This document shows positions 1-10,585 of a DNA stretch of 64,000 bases, piece by piece. The stretch spans positions 147,617,074-147,681,073 of the forward strand of contig NC_090021.1 in assembly GCF_037176765.1 (NCBI RefSeq). The letters run 5' to 3'. The notes beneath the pieces are model-generated. The model made no database searches and was not told the origin of the DNA. It saw only the letters and a list, made by a program, of their open reading frames with translations. The DNA comes from Anolis sagrei (lineage: Eukaryota > Chordata > Lepidosauria > Squamata > Anolidae). Position numbers and translations under genes: made by a program. The number at the start of each line of letters is the position of its first letter. Within the stretch, counting starts at the first letter, position 1.

Positions 1-144
1 TTCACTTTATTTTAAGTTTAGAAAGACTTAAAATAGTGTATAACTACTAAAATAATGTATAAATATTAAATAGAGCATCCCTACATGGTTTTTCACTTAT
101 TTCGGGAGATCCTGGGACAGAACTCCAGCAATAAGTGAGGGAAC

Positions 145-149
<5 letters not shown>

Positions 150-195
<46 letters not shown>

Positions 196-209
196 GTATG
201 TATATGTAT
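150..209. repeat. TG/TA microsatellite
   Basis: A run of TG dinucleotides passes into TA and TATG units. It abuts the SINE that follows. A short CA run at about 481-494 lies on the other side, so the SINE sits within or beside a dinucleotide tract. Confidence 0.95.
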
Positions 210-210
210 A

Positions 211-475
211 GGTAAAGGTTTTTCCCTGACATTAAGTCCAGTCGTGTCCGACTCTGGGGTGTGGTGCTCATCTCCATTTCTAAGCCCTAGAGCCATCGTT
301 GTCCGTAGACACCTCCAAGGTCATGTGGTCGGCGTGATTGCATGGAGCGCCATTACTCACATTTGCATGTTTTTGAACTGCTAGGTTGGCAGAAGCTTAC
401 ACTGCTCCCCGGATTGGAACCTGTGACCTTTCGTTCAACAAGTTTAGCAGCTCAGTGGTTTAACTCATTGCGCCA
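211..475 (-). mobile_element. Sauria-type tRNA SINE, reverse orientation
   Basis: Read on the minus strand it starts with a tRNA-like head: a GTGGCGCAATGAGTTAAACC A-box region and a B-box-like GGTTCCAATCC. The body contains AAGGTCA and GCCAACCTAGCAGTT, and the tail ends in AAACCTTTACCT, as in squamate Sauria SINEs. Part of the middle is missing compared with the copies at 21622 and 38302. Identification is from recall of the family consensus. Confidence 0.85.
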
Positions 476-493
476 CATATACACACACACACA

Positions 494-1760
494 CTTTAAA
501 ATAAACTAAGTATAGAAGAAATGTTTACATTTTCTTCTTTAAAATGGATTAAGAACATACAAACTGTCCATGTAGATTAATGCACATTTTATTTTAAACA
601 ATTTAATTAGTCATAATAAGTTGTATTGGTTTATGTTCCAATCCTTTAAAAATCAGTGTCTTTTAATAGAGGAAAACCATTACCAAAATGGAAAGAAACA
701 AGAACTGCTCCTTCTCCAATAGTGCGTGTTGTAATTTGCTTACTTATAAAGTGCCACTGTGCATTTCTACACATGATGCAGGGTTGATTCTACGTTTGCC
801 TTTCTTGGGACAGCCTTCCGACCAGAACTGCTATGATGACATGGTGTATTGGGAGGTAAGACTTAACTATACTGGGGATAGCACAAAATTACAAAACTTC
901 CCACCCCTTCCCCTGATTGACCAGAAAAGAGGCTAGCTAGGATCCATGCCAGGATTGGCTTGCATGTTGAAATGGCAGCCAGGGACTGGTCAGAGTGAAG
1001 GACCAATCAGGTCAGAGATGCCCCCCTGGGAGGGCACAGTCTGGGACAACAAAAGATAAAGATATGGAGATGGGTCTCTGGTGAGCTCCAATGTCTAGTA
1101 TTATGTCGAACAAATATAAGAGCTTTTCAAAAAAAATAAAGCTGTAAGACAGAGATGTTGATCTTGGGTACTTAAAGGCTCAGCTGTCAATAAAGAGGTT
1201 TAACACATGCACGTTTTTGTAGGTCTTGGCTTCAAGTGAACCATATAGCTAGACAAACACCTTTGGGTATATCTGTGCCCCATCCACACAGTACCTTAAT
1301 CACGAGAGCACCCATTTCAAAATGGGCAGTGGCTAGATGACGTCACTGAAATGCTCGCAATGATTTGCTAAAAAGGAGGGAAGTCTCAAGATAAAAAAGC
1401 TCCCCTTTTATCCTGTTTCTGGTTGAAAGATGTGGATTTTAACATGTCTGTGTGACCCTGCATGCAGGAAAAAGGGGTCCGTTCCCCATGGAGACTGCTC
1501 CAGCTGATGTCCATCCCTTTTTAAAAGCCTGAAAAAGCTTACATCCTGTGCACTTTGAAACAACTTGCTATATTCAACTCTCTTGTCTATTTTTTTCTAG
1601 GTTCCCCTTGAAAATTTCCCACAGGAATGCACTCTTGATCATCTTGAGGACCACGCACAATAACAATTTTCCGCAACTGGCAATTTTCCCTGTAGTGTTT
1701 TTAGACATACATTGTCTGTATCTTTTTAAAGAGCCAGCATAGTGCAGTGGTTTGACTACT
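494..1760. other. no recognisable gene
   Basis: AT-rich sequence with only short random frames. The longest, at 688-936 (+), resembles nothing I recognise and has no splice context. An A-rich AATAAAG motif occurs near 1135 without an upstream gene. I see no repeat family that I can name. Confidence 0.6.
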
Positions 1761-1762
1761 GA

Positions 1763-1912
1763 GGCCCCTTCTACACTGCCATATAAAATCCAGATTATCT
1801 GCTTTGAACTGGTTTGTAAGGCAGTGTAGACTCATATAATCCAGTTCAAAGCGGATGATGTGGATTATCTGATTTAGTAATCTGGATTATATCTCAGTAT
1901 AGATCCAGCCTG
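1763..1912. repeat. palindromic CTACACTGCCATATAA MITE
   Basis: One copy of a roughly 150-bp imperfect palindrome that recurs more than ten times in the window. It has a GGCCCCTTCTACACTGCC end, internal ATAATCCAGTTCAAAG motifs and a complementary right end. The right end here is decayed. The superfamily is not assigned. Confidence 0.85.
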
Positions 1913-2795
1913 AGTAAATTCTGGAGACAGGCTCTCTCTCAACCTCAGAAGTAGTAAAATACAAACCCTCTGGACAAATCTGACCAAAGCTCCATGATAG
2001 TAGCACCACATGTTGGGAACAACATAAATGCACACAACAGCATCATTTTTTATTTCTATCTATATCTTTTGTTAATTTAATGCAAAAATAAAAATAAAAC
2101 AACAGCAAAGTACAAGCCAGATGTTTCTCTGGATAACTGTGCAATATTATTTTGTACAGAATACAATGCACCTACTTCTAATGTTGGTAGAAAAGTTGGT
2201 AGAAATCAGCTTTCAAAGAAGAGCTATAAGTAATGGTGGCTTCCGATTCTACCATAGGTAATCTGACTAAACACGTGTAACAAAAAGGTGGACCATGCCG
2301 TTCCATTTCCTTTAGAAATCATAAATACACTGGATTTACCTAATGCCTGTTCACCATTTTGTCTGCCAAGTTGCTCAAGAACAAGACCTCTTATCAGCAC
2401 CTCATATGTTTCCATATGAGACAAGGAAGGAATGGACCTGCAGTACAGCTGGCTGTGCTCCAGAAACACTTGTGATTAGCATGACATGATGATTAAGACC
2501 CAGGGACAAACATGGTTGGTTTGAATGGAGTGTTTAGTAGATCAGCAATTGACTTCAGCCTTCCTGAGTGCCTTCATTGGCTGACAAAAAAAGTGATGGA
2601 AGATGGCTTCTCAGGGAGGTTCCACACATACATGAAACCCACTTCGGAGTGAGTTTAAGAAACCCGCCCCAAAGGGGGTCTAAATTCACACAGGCAGGGG
2701 GAAAATAGGCTTTCCATATGCTATCCTGAATACTTCCAGGATAACATGTAGTAATCCAACCCTCCACGCCAAACCCCTTTAAAATAAAAAGGAAA
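1913..2795. other. no recognisable gene
   Basis: No frame here has convincing domain content. The minus-strand frame at 2224-2469 and the distal part of the frame at 2555-2881 look like chance frames running up to the Penelope-like element. Confidence 0.5.
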
Positions 2796-4930
2796 CTGGG
2801 TTGTTGTAGGTTTTTCAGGCTATATGGCCATGTTATAGAAGCATTCTCTCCCCACGTTTCACCTGCATCTATGGCAAGCATCCTCAGAGGTTGTGAGGTC
2901 TGTTGGAAGTAGAAAAATGGGTTTATATATCTGTGGAATGACCAGGGTGGGACAAAGAACTCTTGTCTGCTTGAGGTAGGTGTGAATGTTTCATCTGGCC
3001 ACTTTGATTAGTATTTGATGCCCTGGCAGTTTTTTGGTGTGGCTTGTCAGTGCCTGGGGGAATCTTTTGTTGAGAGGTGATTAGCTGTCCCTGATTGTTT
3101 CCTCTCTGTTGTTGCCCTGTGTTTGGGTATTGTTTTGCTGTTATAATTTTAGACCTTTTTAATACCAGATTTAATACCAGATTTAATACCAGATTTAATA
3201 GCCAGATTTTGTTCATTTTCATGGTTTCCTCCTTTCTGTTGAAATTGTCCACATGCTTATGGATTTCAATGGCTTCTCTGTGTAGTCTGACATGGTGGTT
3301 GTTGAAGTGGACCAGCATTTTTGTGTTCTCAAATAACATGCTGTGTCCAGGTTGATTCATCAGGTGCTCTGCTATGGCTGACTTCTCTGGTTGGAGTAGT
3401 CTGCAGTGCCTTTCATGTTCCTTGATTCGTGTCTGGGCGCTGCGTTTGGTGGTCCCTATGTAGACTTGTCCACAGCTGCATGGTATTCGGTAGACTCCTG
3501 CAGAAGTGAGAGGATCCCTCTTGTCATTTGCTGAATGTAGCATTTGTTGGATTTTCTTAGTGGGTCTGTAGATAGTTTGTATGTTGTGTTTCTTCATCAG
3601 CTTCCCTATGTGGTCAGTGGTTCCCTTGATGTATGGCAAGAACACTTTTCCTCTGGGTGGATCTTTGTCTTGACTCTTGTGGCTTGTTCTCGGTCTTGCA
3701 GCTCTTCTGATGTCTGAGGTGGAGTCTCCATTGGCCTGTAGAGCCCAGTTTAGGTGGTTCAGTTCATCTTGGAGGAGGAGAGGTTCGCAGATTCTTTTTG
3801 TACAGTCTGACAGGGCTTTAATGGTGCTTCTTTTTTTGACTTGGGTGATGGTCGGATGGTTTTATATAAGTATCTATCTGTGTGTGTAAGTTTTCTGTAA
3901 ACAGTGTGATCCAATTGTTGGTCTGGTTTGTGGATGACTAGGACATCTAGAAAAGGCAGTTTTCCTTCATTTTCTTTTTCCATGGTGATTTGGATGTTTG
4001 TGTGGATGCTGTTAAGATGGTCCAGGAACCTGTTGAGTTCTTCTTCTCCATGGCTCCAAATGGTGAAGGTGTCATCCACATATCTGAACCATATCGTGGG
4101 CTTTTTTGTTGCTGTTTCCAGGGCTTGTTTTTCAAAGTGTTCCATGTAGAAATTAGCTATGACCGGGCTGAGAGGGCTCCCCATACCTACTCCATCTTTC
4201 TGTTCATAGAATTCATTGTCCCACTGAAAGTAGCTGGTGGTGAAGCAATGGTGAAACAGAGCTGTGGTGTCTTCTGGGAACTTCTGATTGATTAGTGCGA
4301 TGGTGTCTGCTACCGGGACCATGGTAAATAGAGACACCACATCGAAGCTGATCAGTTTGTCTTTGGTATTTAGCTTGAGGCTGCTGATTTTTTCTATGAA
4401 GTGGGCTGAGTCCTGGATGTAGTGCATAGTGGGCCCAATATCAGTTTGTAACCGTGCAGCCAAAACTTTTCCTAAGTCGTACATGGGGGATCCAATGGCA
4501 CTCACGATGGGTCTGAATGGGGTGGAATCCTTATGGATCTTTGGGAGTCCATAAAGCCTAGGTGGGAGGGCTTCTGATTTCCATAGTTGTTTGCATATGT
4601 CAGAGTTGATTGAGGAGTTCTTGATCAGAATGTTGTTTTTTTCTGGTTATTTTGGAAGTTGGGTCTTGTTTAAGTTTTCTATATATAGTGGGATCCAGGA
4701 GTTTATTTACCATCTCCCCAAGGAAGAACTGGAAGAAGTAAGAGGGGAAACAGCAAGGGTCCCGAGAAAGGCAAAACTTCCCCCAGCAACATAACAAGGA
4801 AGGAAAGACAAGCCATCAGAGACCTCAACTTAGATCCAGATATCATCATTCTCCCAGCGGACAAGGGGAATGCTACAGTAATCATGGAAACAGTACAATA
4901 CAAAGAAAAGATCAGAAAACTCCTGGATTT
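2796..4930 (-). mobile_element. Penelope-like retroelement with RT and GIY-YIG
   Basis: On the minus strand, 4505-3759 encodes a reverse transcriptase with motif A (FDVVSLFTMVPV), motif B (GVGMGSPLSPVIANFYME), motif C (YVDD) and LPFLDVLV. The next minus frame (3645-2923) has the GIY-YIG endonuclease signature VYRIPCSCGQVYIGTTKR, the arrangement that defines Penelope-like elements. A 15-bp unit repeated about three times (3157-3200) gives a repeated NLVL peptide after the nuclease core. The 3' end (2796-2890) carries the conserved GGCTATATGGCCATG block and a degenerate hammerhead-like core. The most 5' part (about 4703-4930) lies in the opposite orientation, encoding ADKGNATVIMETVQYKEKIR on the plus strand, so the copy is 5'-inverted. 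It is not expected to be active. Confidence 0.92.
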
Positions 4931-4996
4931 GTGGCAGATTAATTTGGGTTTGCTAGAGGAAGTTTCCACAATAAAGTGGCTGTCTTGATGCTCCCT

Positions 4997-5151
4997 CAGG
5001 CTCCTTCTACAATGTCATATAAAATCCAGATTATCTGCTGTTAATTGGATTATATGGTAGTATAGACTCATATAATCCAGTTCAAAGACAATAATGTGGA
5101 TTATCTGATTTGATAATCTGAATTATATAGCAATATGGAAGGGGCCTCAAT
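4997..5151. repeat. palindromic CTACACTGCCATATAA MITE
   Basis: Both ends are visible (GGCTCCTTCTACAATGTCAT on the left, AATATGGAAGGGGCC on the right) with the internal ATAATCCAGTTCAAAG block. TCA lies on both sides, a possible 3-bp target duplication. Confidence 0.85.
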
Positions 5152-5429
5152 AAGTAACAGTTTGACGCACCAGTAGAACTAAAGGGCTACTGTAATGAGT
5201 AAGCTTTATTTTTTAAAAAAAATAAGGCTTGCTTTTGGAGACTTTGGGGTGGCTGGATGCCATCCCATCATTTACCAGGTTGTCATCTAGATATACAGCC
5301 AAAGCCCGGGTTTTTTTTTTTTGTTTGGGGGGGGGGGGGGGGAATCAGCGCCAAAGTGAGTCTCTTAATCCACTTTAGCACAGATTTTGGTGCTGTCTGG
5401 GAGCACCCTTAGTGAACTCCTTCCTAGAT
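5152..5429. other. unique spacer with homopolymer runs
   Basis: Contains a T run followed by a run of about 18 G near 5324-5341. I see no gene. Confidence 0.5.
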
Positions 5430-6560
5430 CCAAACAGTCATTTTCTAATACTGCTTGTCCTTAATTTCAACCAAGAAGATTGTGTAGCTATTTCAGATGT
5501 TCAGCTCTGCTATTCAGAGGATGGGGCACTGACAGCCTATGGCTTTCTGGACTTACATTAGGAGTCAAGATGGTGAGCAGCTGACATGCTTCTTGAGATC
5601 TTTGAATAATGTATGTAGAATTTGACACAGCCTCATGTCGAGCAAAATGGAATCTACTCAGGCTGGACCTGGGATTTTGGTATGTCCCATCTGGACAGGA
5701 TCACTTTAGAGGGTTGATGATGTAGGCGGCATGGCACACAACTTCCCTGGATAAATGCAGCACCTGCTCGAAGTCATTGTCCTCCATTTGGATAAGAACG
5801 ACGTACTTGTAGTTTAAAAAAACAAGATTCAGTTCATTGGCATGGTGGCAGGCACAATATTCCGTGCCTATTCTAGGGTGTACACATATTATGGACAAAG
5901 GTGTTACCAAAACAGGTGTGAATGGGCACTCATATAATATGGTTAGATGAGACATGTTGCCAGCTGGGCTGGTCTCTCATGTGCTAGCTGCTAGAGGACA
6001 AATATACTAGACTATGTACTCAGCATTGCCTGGATATGCATTTTCCAGTGCTAAAGTAGGTGATGAACTTTGCCTCTGCTGGGCACATCCCCAAAGTGCA
6101 AACCTACTTTGGTGTCGCTCTTCAGTGGCAGATCCACCCCCTCTGCAGTTCTCCTTTCATGTCCCAGGCAGGAAGCAAGGCAGCCACGCAGAATGGGACA
6201 CACTCCCTGCTGAGTCATGGCCTCAGTCCTGCCAAGAGCAGAGTCCACTGATAAAGAAAGTGTGGCCCAAAGGAGCAGCAACCAAAGGCAGCTTTTTCCT
6301 CCCTGCAGCTTCATTTTATTTTGCCTACACATGTACCTTATATTACTCCCTGTTGAAATCAATTGTGTTCGTTTTTGCTCAGCTCTCCAATCTGTTAAGA
6401 TCATTTTGAAAAATAAAGACTGTGTTGTGTACTACTTTGAGCTATTCAAAGAGGTAGGTAGCAAATAAACGTGTCTTTTTATTATTTTAGATTTTCATCT
6501 TGTCTTTTGGAGTTTTATCAATCCATCACATGAGAGAATAAATCCACTTAAAATCCAGTT
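5430..6560. other. duplicated block upstream of gene 1
   Basis: This block matches 58465-59480 upstream of gene 3, and its middle part matches 37740-38100 upstream of gene 2. Shared landmarks are TCATTTTCTA, GGATATGCATTTTCCA and the stretch around CAAACCTACTTTGGTGT. Open frames on both strands (for example 5701-5955 minus and 6014-6409 plus) are not preserved between the copies, so I do not call a gene. It marks the tandem duplication unit. Confidence 0.75.
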
Positions 6561-6639
6561 TCTGCCTTCTGCAGAATTCTGAGGTTTGTAGTTTAGTGAG
6601 GCTGTGAAAGGCTTCTCCTCTGATTTTGCTATTATCTCC

Positions 6640-6725
6640 AAATTTGCCTTATTTGGCCATTCAAGACACTGAGAAAAATGCTGGACCCAGGAGAAAACCC
6701 TGTGGTACTGCTATCAGACCACGGT
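6640..6725 (-). repeat. CR1 LINE relic, part 1
   Basis: The stretch around GACCCAGGAGAAAACCCTG corresponds to the CR1 segment at about 29830-29860 read in the same orientation. The same relic is at 59570-59640. It continues at 9330-9479 after an L2-tail and L1 interruption. Confidence 0.6.
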
Positions 6726-6734
6726 AATAACCCC

Positions 6735-6811
6735 CCCTCCCATTTATTATATTATTATATTTATTTATACCCCACTTTATCCCTCTCAAAGGAGACTCAA
6801 AGTGTCTTAAT
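6735..6811 (-). repeat. L2-type 3' end fragment
   Basis: TTTATTTATACCCCACTTTATCCC followed by GAGACTCAAAG is the reverse complement of the squamate L2 3' end seen at 35842. The paralogous copy is at 59645-59715. The L1 element interrupts it. Confidence 0.65.
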
Positions 6812-6828
6812 ATAAAAACATCAGCATG

Positions 6829-8961
6829 GGACTTCCGGTGGGAATGGCAACGGGGAAGCCTCGCTGAGGGAAAGCTCTCTTAGGGAGGACCTGTTTTGAG
6901 TGGCGAGGTCGAGCTATAGCTCCCCACCTTTGACCGGATCGAAGGCGAAGGTGATCGTAAATCCCCTGGGTGCTTTGAAGACCCCAAGGCCCCCCTATTA
7001 AGGGGGAATCGAAGGATCTGAGAGCACCAAAAGGGGAGCGGGCTGCTCTACAGGATCAGGCTCGGCTGAGCTTGTCCAACCGCCTCCACCCCATTTTTAA
7101 GATAAGAATTCTAAAGAAGAATGAACCACCACGTTAGGGGGCTAAAGGGACTGTGTTCCTGAAAGAAGAAATTTCATCTTCAAGGTAATATAAGAGGGGG
7201 AGGGACCTTCCCCTCGGAATCTAGGCAAAGAGGGATTAAATCAAGTACTTTTATAAGGAGAAAAGAAGAAGATAGTAAAGGAGAGAATCTATAATAAGAA
7301 GAGTGTTTTTATAAGTTGATTTTAAATTGGATGAACTTTAAAGTCTAAAGGATTTGGTATAAGTATTTTTAAAAGTATCAAAGAAAATAGAACTTTATAA
7401 ATATCGGGACCCTTGTACTCTCCTCTAAACATTAGGCTACATCCCCGCACTGCTATCTAAATTAGAGACTTTAATGGGCACTACAAGAAATTGAATTAGC
7501 TTACAGTGTGAGGAGAAACTACCTTGGCTCCATTGTTGTTTGGTCTATGCTGGCCTTCTTTATAAACAATTGAAGAAAAGCAAGATAGGAACTGACGAAA
7601 TGGAAGGCTGCTGTGGAACAACACAGGAAGAAGAGAGCAGTGCAGGCTGGGAGTGGTAGTCCAAAGGTCCAAAAAGGTTTTAAAGGGCAGAGAAGAGCAT
7701 AAGAGCACAAGGGCAGAAGTGAAGAAGATAGCAAAGCAAAGAAGGGCAGAAGAGGCAAACGGAGGCAGGAAGAGGCCTAATAATTAAGACACAGATCATT
7801 CTCTGAAGGCAATAAAGGAGGAATTTAAAAGAATAAAGATGAGGAAGAGAAGCAGACGGGCGACAGACGAGGAGGAGAAGTAGACGATCGACGGACGAGG
7901 AGGAGAAGTAGACGGGCAGCAGACGAGGACGAGAAGCAGACACAAAATAAGACCAGGCCGAGAAGCAGACGATAATAAAATTAATACAATTAATTAGAGG
8001 CATTTAAAATCAGCTGAGAAGAGGATCATTAGATAGAGGGGTGAATATGGAGAATATTCTAAAGGAGATTAAGAAGCTTTCTGAAAAACAAGATGCCATA
8101 AAGAAGGATATGACAGACAAACAAGAAGAATACTACAAAAAACAAGAAGAACATTACAAGAAATTAGATAAGGATCTTAAAGATGTGAAAAAAGAAATGA
8201 AGGAAGAGTTTGGAGAGTTGAAGAAAGAACTAAACAATCTGGCAGGCGAGGTGGAAGTTTTAAAAGCGGGAAAAATTGAAACAGATGAGACACAGGCGAA
8301 AATTATGAAGAAAATTAAGTCACTGGAGAAACAAAAAGAAAGAATGGAATTAGAACAAGAAAAATTACTACAAAAACAAATGGATTATCAATTAAGGCTA
8401 AGAAATATGCAAGAAGATTCAAAGGAAGACATAAGGTCAACAGTGTTAAATCTTCTGGCCAGGGTCTTGGAGGTGGAGGAGGATGAGCTTGAGCAAGAGG
8501 TGGATCAAATATACCGAGTCCAATTCACAAAGAAGAAAATACGGGATGAGATAGGACATGGATGAATTGACTTTTTTGTTAAAGAAAAATACAGGTATGA
8601 TACTAAGAAGAACGAATTGGGATAATCTCCATGAATATCTGGACAAATTGGGAAAATAAGAAACAAGAGAGACAATTTCGTTTTGAACTTATTTTATATT
8701 TTTGAATAATAAGAAGATATGATCCAAGAAGATGGAACGGAAGTCATTTTTTTTGTTTTTCTTTTCTCTTTTTTGTGTGTTTTGTGTATTTTTGTAGTTA
8801 TTTTTTATTTTTTTATTTTTTAGGGGTTATTTGGGATTTTAGCATACTTTTTGCTTCTTCTTTTTTCTTTTTTCCCCCTTCATTTCCTCACTTTCTTATA
8901 CTTTATTGTTCTCACTCTTTCATTGTAATCTATATAAAATTAATAAAATTCTAATAAAAAA
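6829..8961 (+). mobile_element. L1 retrotransposon, internally deleted, with 17-bp TSD
   Basis: The insertion is bounded by a perfect target-site duplication, ATAAAAACATCAGCATG, at 6812-6828 and 8962-8978. It has about 1.2 kb of purine-rich 5' UTR, the start of ORF1 (8047-8565), a short stretch translating as NWDNLHEYLDKLGK then stop, which resembles the C-terminal end of an L1 ORF2, and a T-rich 3' UTR ending in an A-rich tail. Nearly all of ORF2 is absent. The paralogous site upstream of gene 3 (about 59705-59740) lacks it, so it inserted after that duplication. The perfect TSD argues for a young insertion. Confidence 0.92.
8047..8565 (+). pseudogene. L1 ORF1 N-terminal fragment
   Basis: A 172-codon frame (MENILKEIKKLSEKQ at its start) that is almost all charged heptad-like coiled coil, followed by YQLRLRNMQEDSKED, which matches the beginning of the L1 ORF1 RNA-binding (RRM-like) domain. 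It then ends, so the RRM is truncated and the C-terminal domain missing. The next bases read as the end of ORF2 in another frame, placing the internal deletion junction near 8560. ATG at 8047 is chosen; an upstream GTG at 8041 is in frame but not a normal start. Not a host gene. Confidence 0.85.
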
Positions 8962-9329
8962 ATAAAAACATCAGCATGCAACTTCAAATATGCAAATATT
9001 AAAACAGCAGTAAACATCATTAGTATTGAAAACAATTCAGATTAAATCCATAAAGACATATAAACCCACAGCAGCCCCTGACATGATCTTAAAACCCTTC
9101 ATCTTCAAAAGCCTGTCTGAATAAGATTTAGCCTGCATGGGAGGAGGCGGGAAGTTTGAAGCAGTATCAGAAAAATAAATCCCATATTTCTCAGTATGTT
9201 TATGCTTGTACATTTTGAAGCAAAATTGCTGTACATGCATCCCTTTGGACCAAATTGAATTAACCTTTGTGGCTTGTCTTCAGCTGGATGAATTGATTTC
9301 TCTGTCGTGACCTATCTGTATTTTAGTAT

Positions 9330-9479
9330 ATGGCTCACCAGGTATGGATTCTCTTTAGCTGCCATCCTAGCTCTAAATTCGACAACAGTACCCCACGAGA
9401 CAGGCTGAAGAGGAGCCATTGGTGAACACAATTTGTTTTGACCAGTCAAGCAATTATAAATCCACCTAACTGTAGCATT
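9330..9479 (-). repeat. CR1 LINE relic, part 2
   Basis: The ACAGTACCCCACGAGAC and AAGCAATTATAAATCCACCTA stretches correspond to CR1 sequence at about 29860-29950. Paralogous copies are at 39795-39895 and 60090-60231, so the insertion predates the gene duplications. Confidence 0.65.
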
Positions 9480-9487
9480 GTCTAGCC

Positions 9488-9840
9488 CAGAGGTCCTCAA
9501 ACAACGGCCCGGGGGCCAAATACGGCCCTCCAAGGTCATTTACCCAGCCCTCGCTCAGGGTCAACCTAAGTCTGAAACGACTTGAAAGCACACAACAACA
9601 ACAATCCTATCTCATCAGCCAAAAGCAGGCTCAAGCTTTCCAATGAAATGCTAATAAGTTTATATTTATTAAAATTGTTCTTCATTTTAATTATTGTATT
9701 GTTCTAAAGTGCTTTTTGCACTACAAAAAAGATATGTGCAGTGTGGATAGGAATTCATTCAAATTTTTTTACAATCCGGCCCCTCCAACAGTTTGAGGGA
9801 CTATGACCTGGCCCTCTGTTTAAAAAGTTTGTGGACCCCC
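9488..9840. mobile_element. hAT-type non-autonomous element (CAGRGGTCCTCAAAC family)
   Basis: Ends are CAGAGGTCCTCAAAC on the left and GTTTGTGGACCCCC on the right, with a near-perfect 8-bp target duplication GTCTAGCC (9480-9487) and GTCTCGCC (9841-9848). Related copies are at 12938 and, more diverged, at 14262 and 47455. An 8-bp TSD and CAG-type ends indicate the hAT superfamily. Confidence 0.85.
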
Positions 9841-9850
9841 GTCTCGCCCA

Positions 9851-9975
9851 AAGACCCTCCTACACTGCCATATGAAATCTGAACTGTGTTATATGACAGT
9901 GTAGACTCAGATAATCTAGTTCAAAGCAGATAATGTGGAGTAATCTGGATTATATGGCAGTGTAGAAGGGGCCCA
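9851..9975. repeat. palindromic CTACACTGCCATATAA MITE
   Basis: Both halves are present, from CCCTCCTACACTGCC to GCAGTGTAGAAGGGGCCC. Paralogous copies occupy the same place at 39899 and 61152. Confidence 0.9.
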
Positions 9976-10106
9976 AATCTTACTTGATAAGGTTCATTGT
10001 GCATGGTTTGTTTTTGGAAGATGGGAACATCTGACCTCCTCTAGGCTGTTTGGATTTCTGCTGTTTTCCAGGACTTCTGAAAGACATTGCTAGTAGTTCC
10101 AATGCA

Positions 10107-10252
10107 CCTTCTACACTGCTCTATATCCCAGGATCTGATCCCAGATGATCTGTTTATCCCAGATTATCTGGCAGTGGAGACTCATATAATCCAGTTCAAA
10201 GCAGATAACCTGGTATCAGATCCTGGAATATAAGGACAGTGTAGAAGAAGCC
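10107..10252. repeat. MITE variant (GGATCTGATCCCAG subfamily)
   Basis: Same end sequence as the main MITE family (CACCTTCTACACTGC and GTGTAGAAGAAGCC), but with CCCAGGATCTGATCCCAGAT internally. The equivalent upstream of gene 2 is at 40148 and is split by a LINE. Confidence 0.85.
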
Positions 10253-10497
10253 TGAGATGATTTCTGCTCATTCCCAGGTCAATGGTTATAAGATCTTGAA
10301 CTCATTTGCACAAGTTTTATTTTGCGTAACTATTACATAAAGTAAAGAGTAACCCAACAGTAATATTCAATAGCTGGAGAGGAAAAACAACATTTGGGGG
10401 TAGGGAAGTGGGACATAGTTTGTTCAACCTGACAAACAAAGCAAGTAAATGATTTGCCAGAAACAACCTATCACCTGGTCTAGTGCATTTGTACAAA

Positions 10498-10504
10498 ATA
10501 TAAG
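10498..10504 (+). promoter_or_regulatory. TATA-like box of CYP gene 1
   Basis: ATATAAG lies 88 bp before the ATG in a block of about 150 bp that is conserved ahead of all three genes. An E-box-like CACCTGG sits about 25 bp further upstream. Transcription would be expected to start about 30 bp downstream of the box, leaving a short 5' UTR. A CATTGCAG just before the ATG context could also be a splice acceptor for an untranslated exon. Confidence 0.5.
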
Positions 10505-10585
10505 GATATCCTATTTCAGTTGTTGTTGCTGAAATCATACTGCAACCTTCATTGCAGGTGCTGCAGAAAACTGCTTCCTGGAGAA

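Noticed and set aside
47-296. Minus-strand frames with HTHTHT and YIYIYI runs
   Set aside because: They are read-through of the TG/TA microsatellite.
688-936. 82-codon plus frame
   Set aside because: No recognisable motif and chance length for this composition.
2923-3645. 240-codon frame with GIY-YIG, considered as a host nuclease gene
   Set aside because: It lies directly after a Penelope-type RT, so it belongs to the retroelement.
5701-6409. Frames in the duplicated upstream block, considered as small genes
   Set aside because: The reading frames are not preserved in the paralogous blocks at 37740 and 58700.
8047-8565. Coiled-coil frame, considered as a host gene
   Set aside because: It sits inside an L1 with a 17-bp target duplication, and its end matches the L1 ORF1 RRM start.
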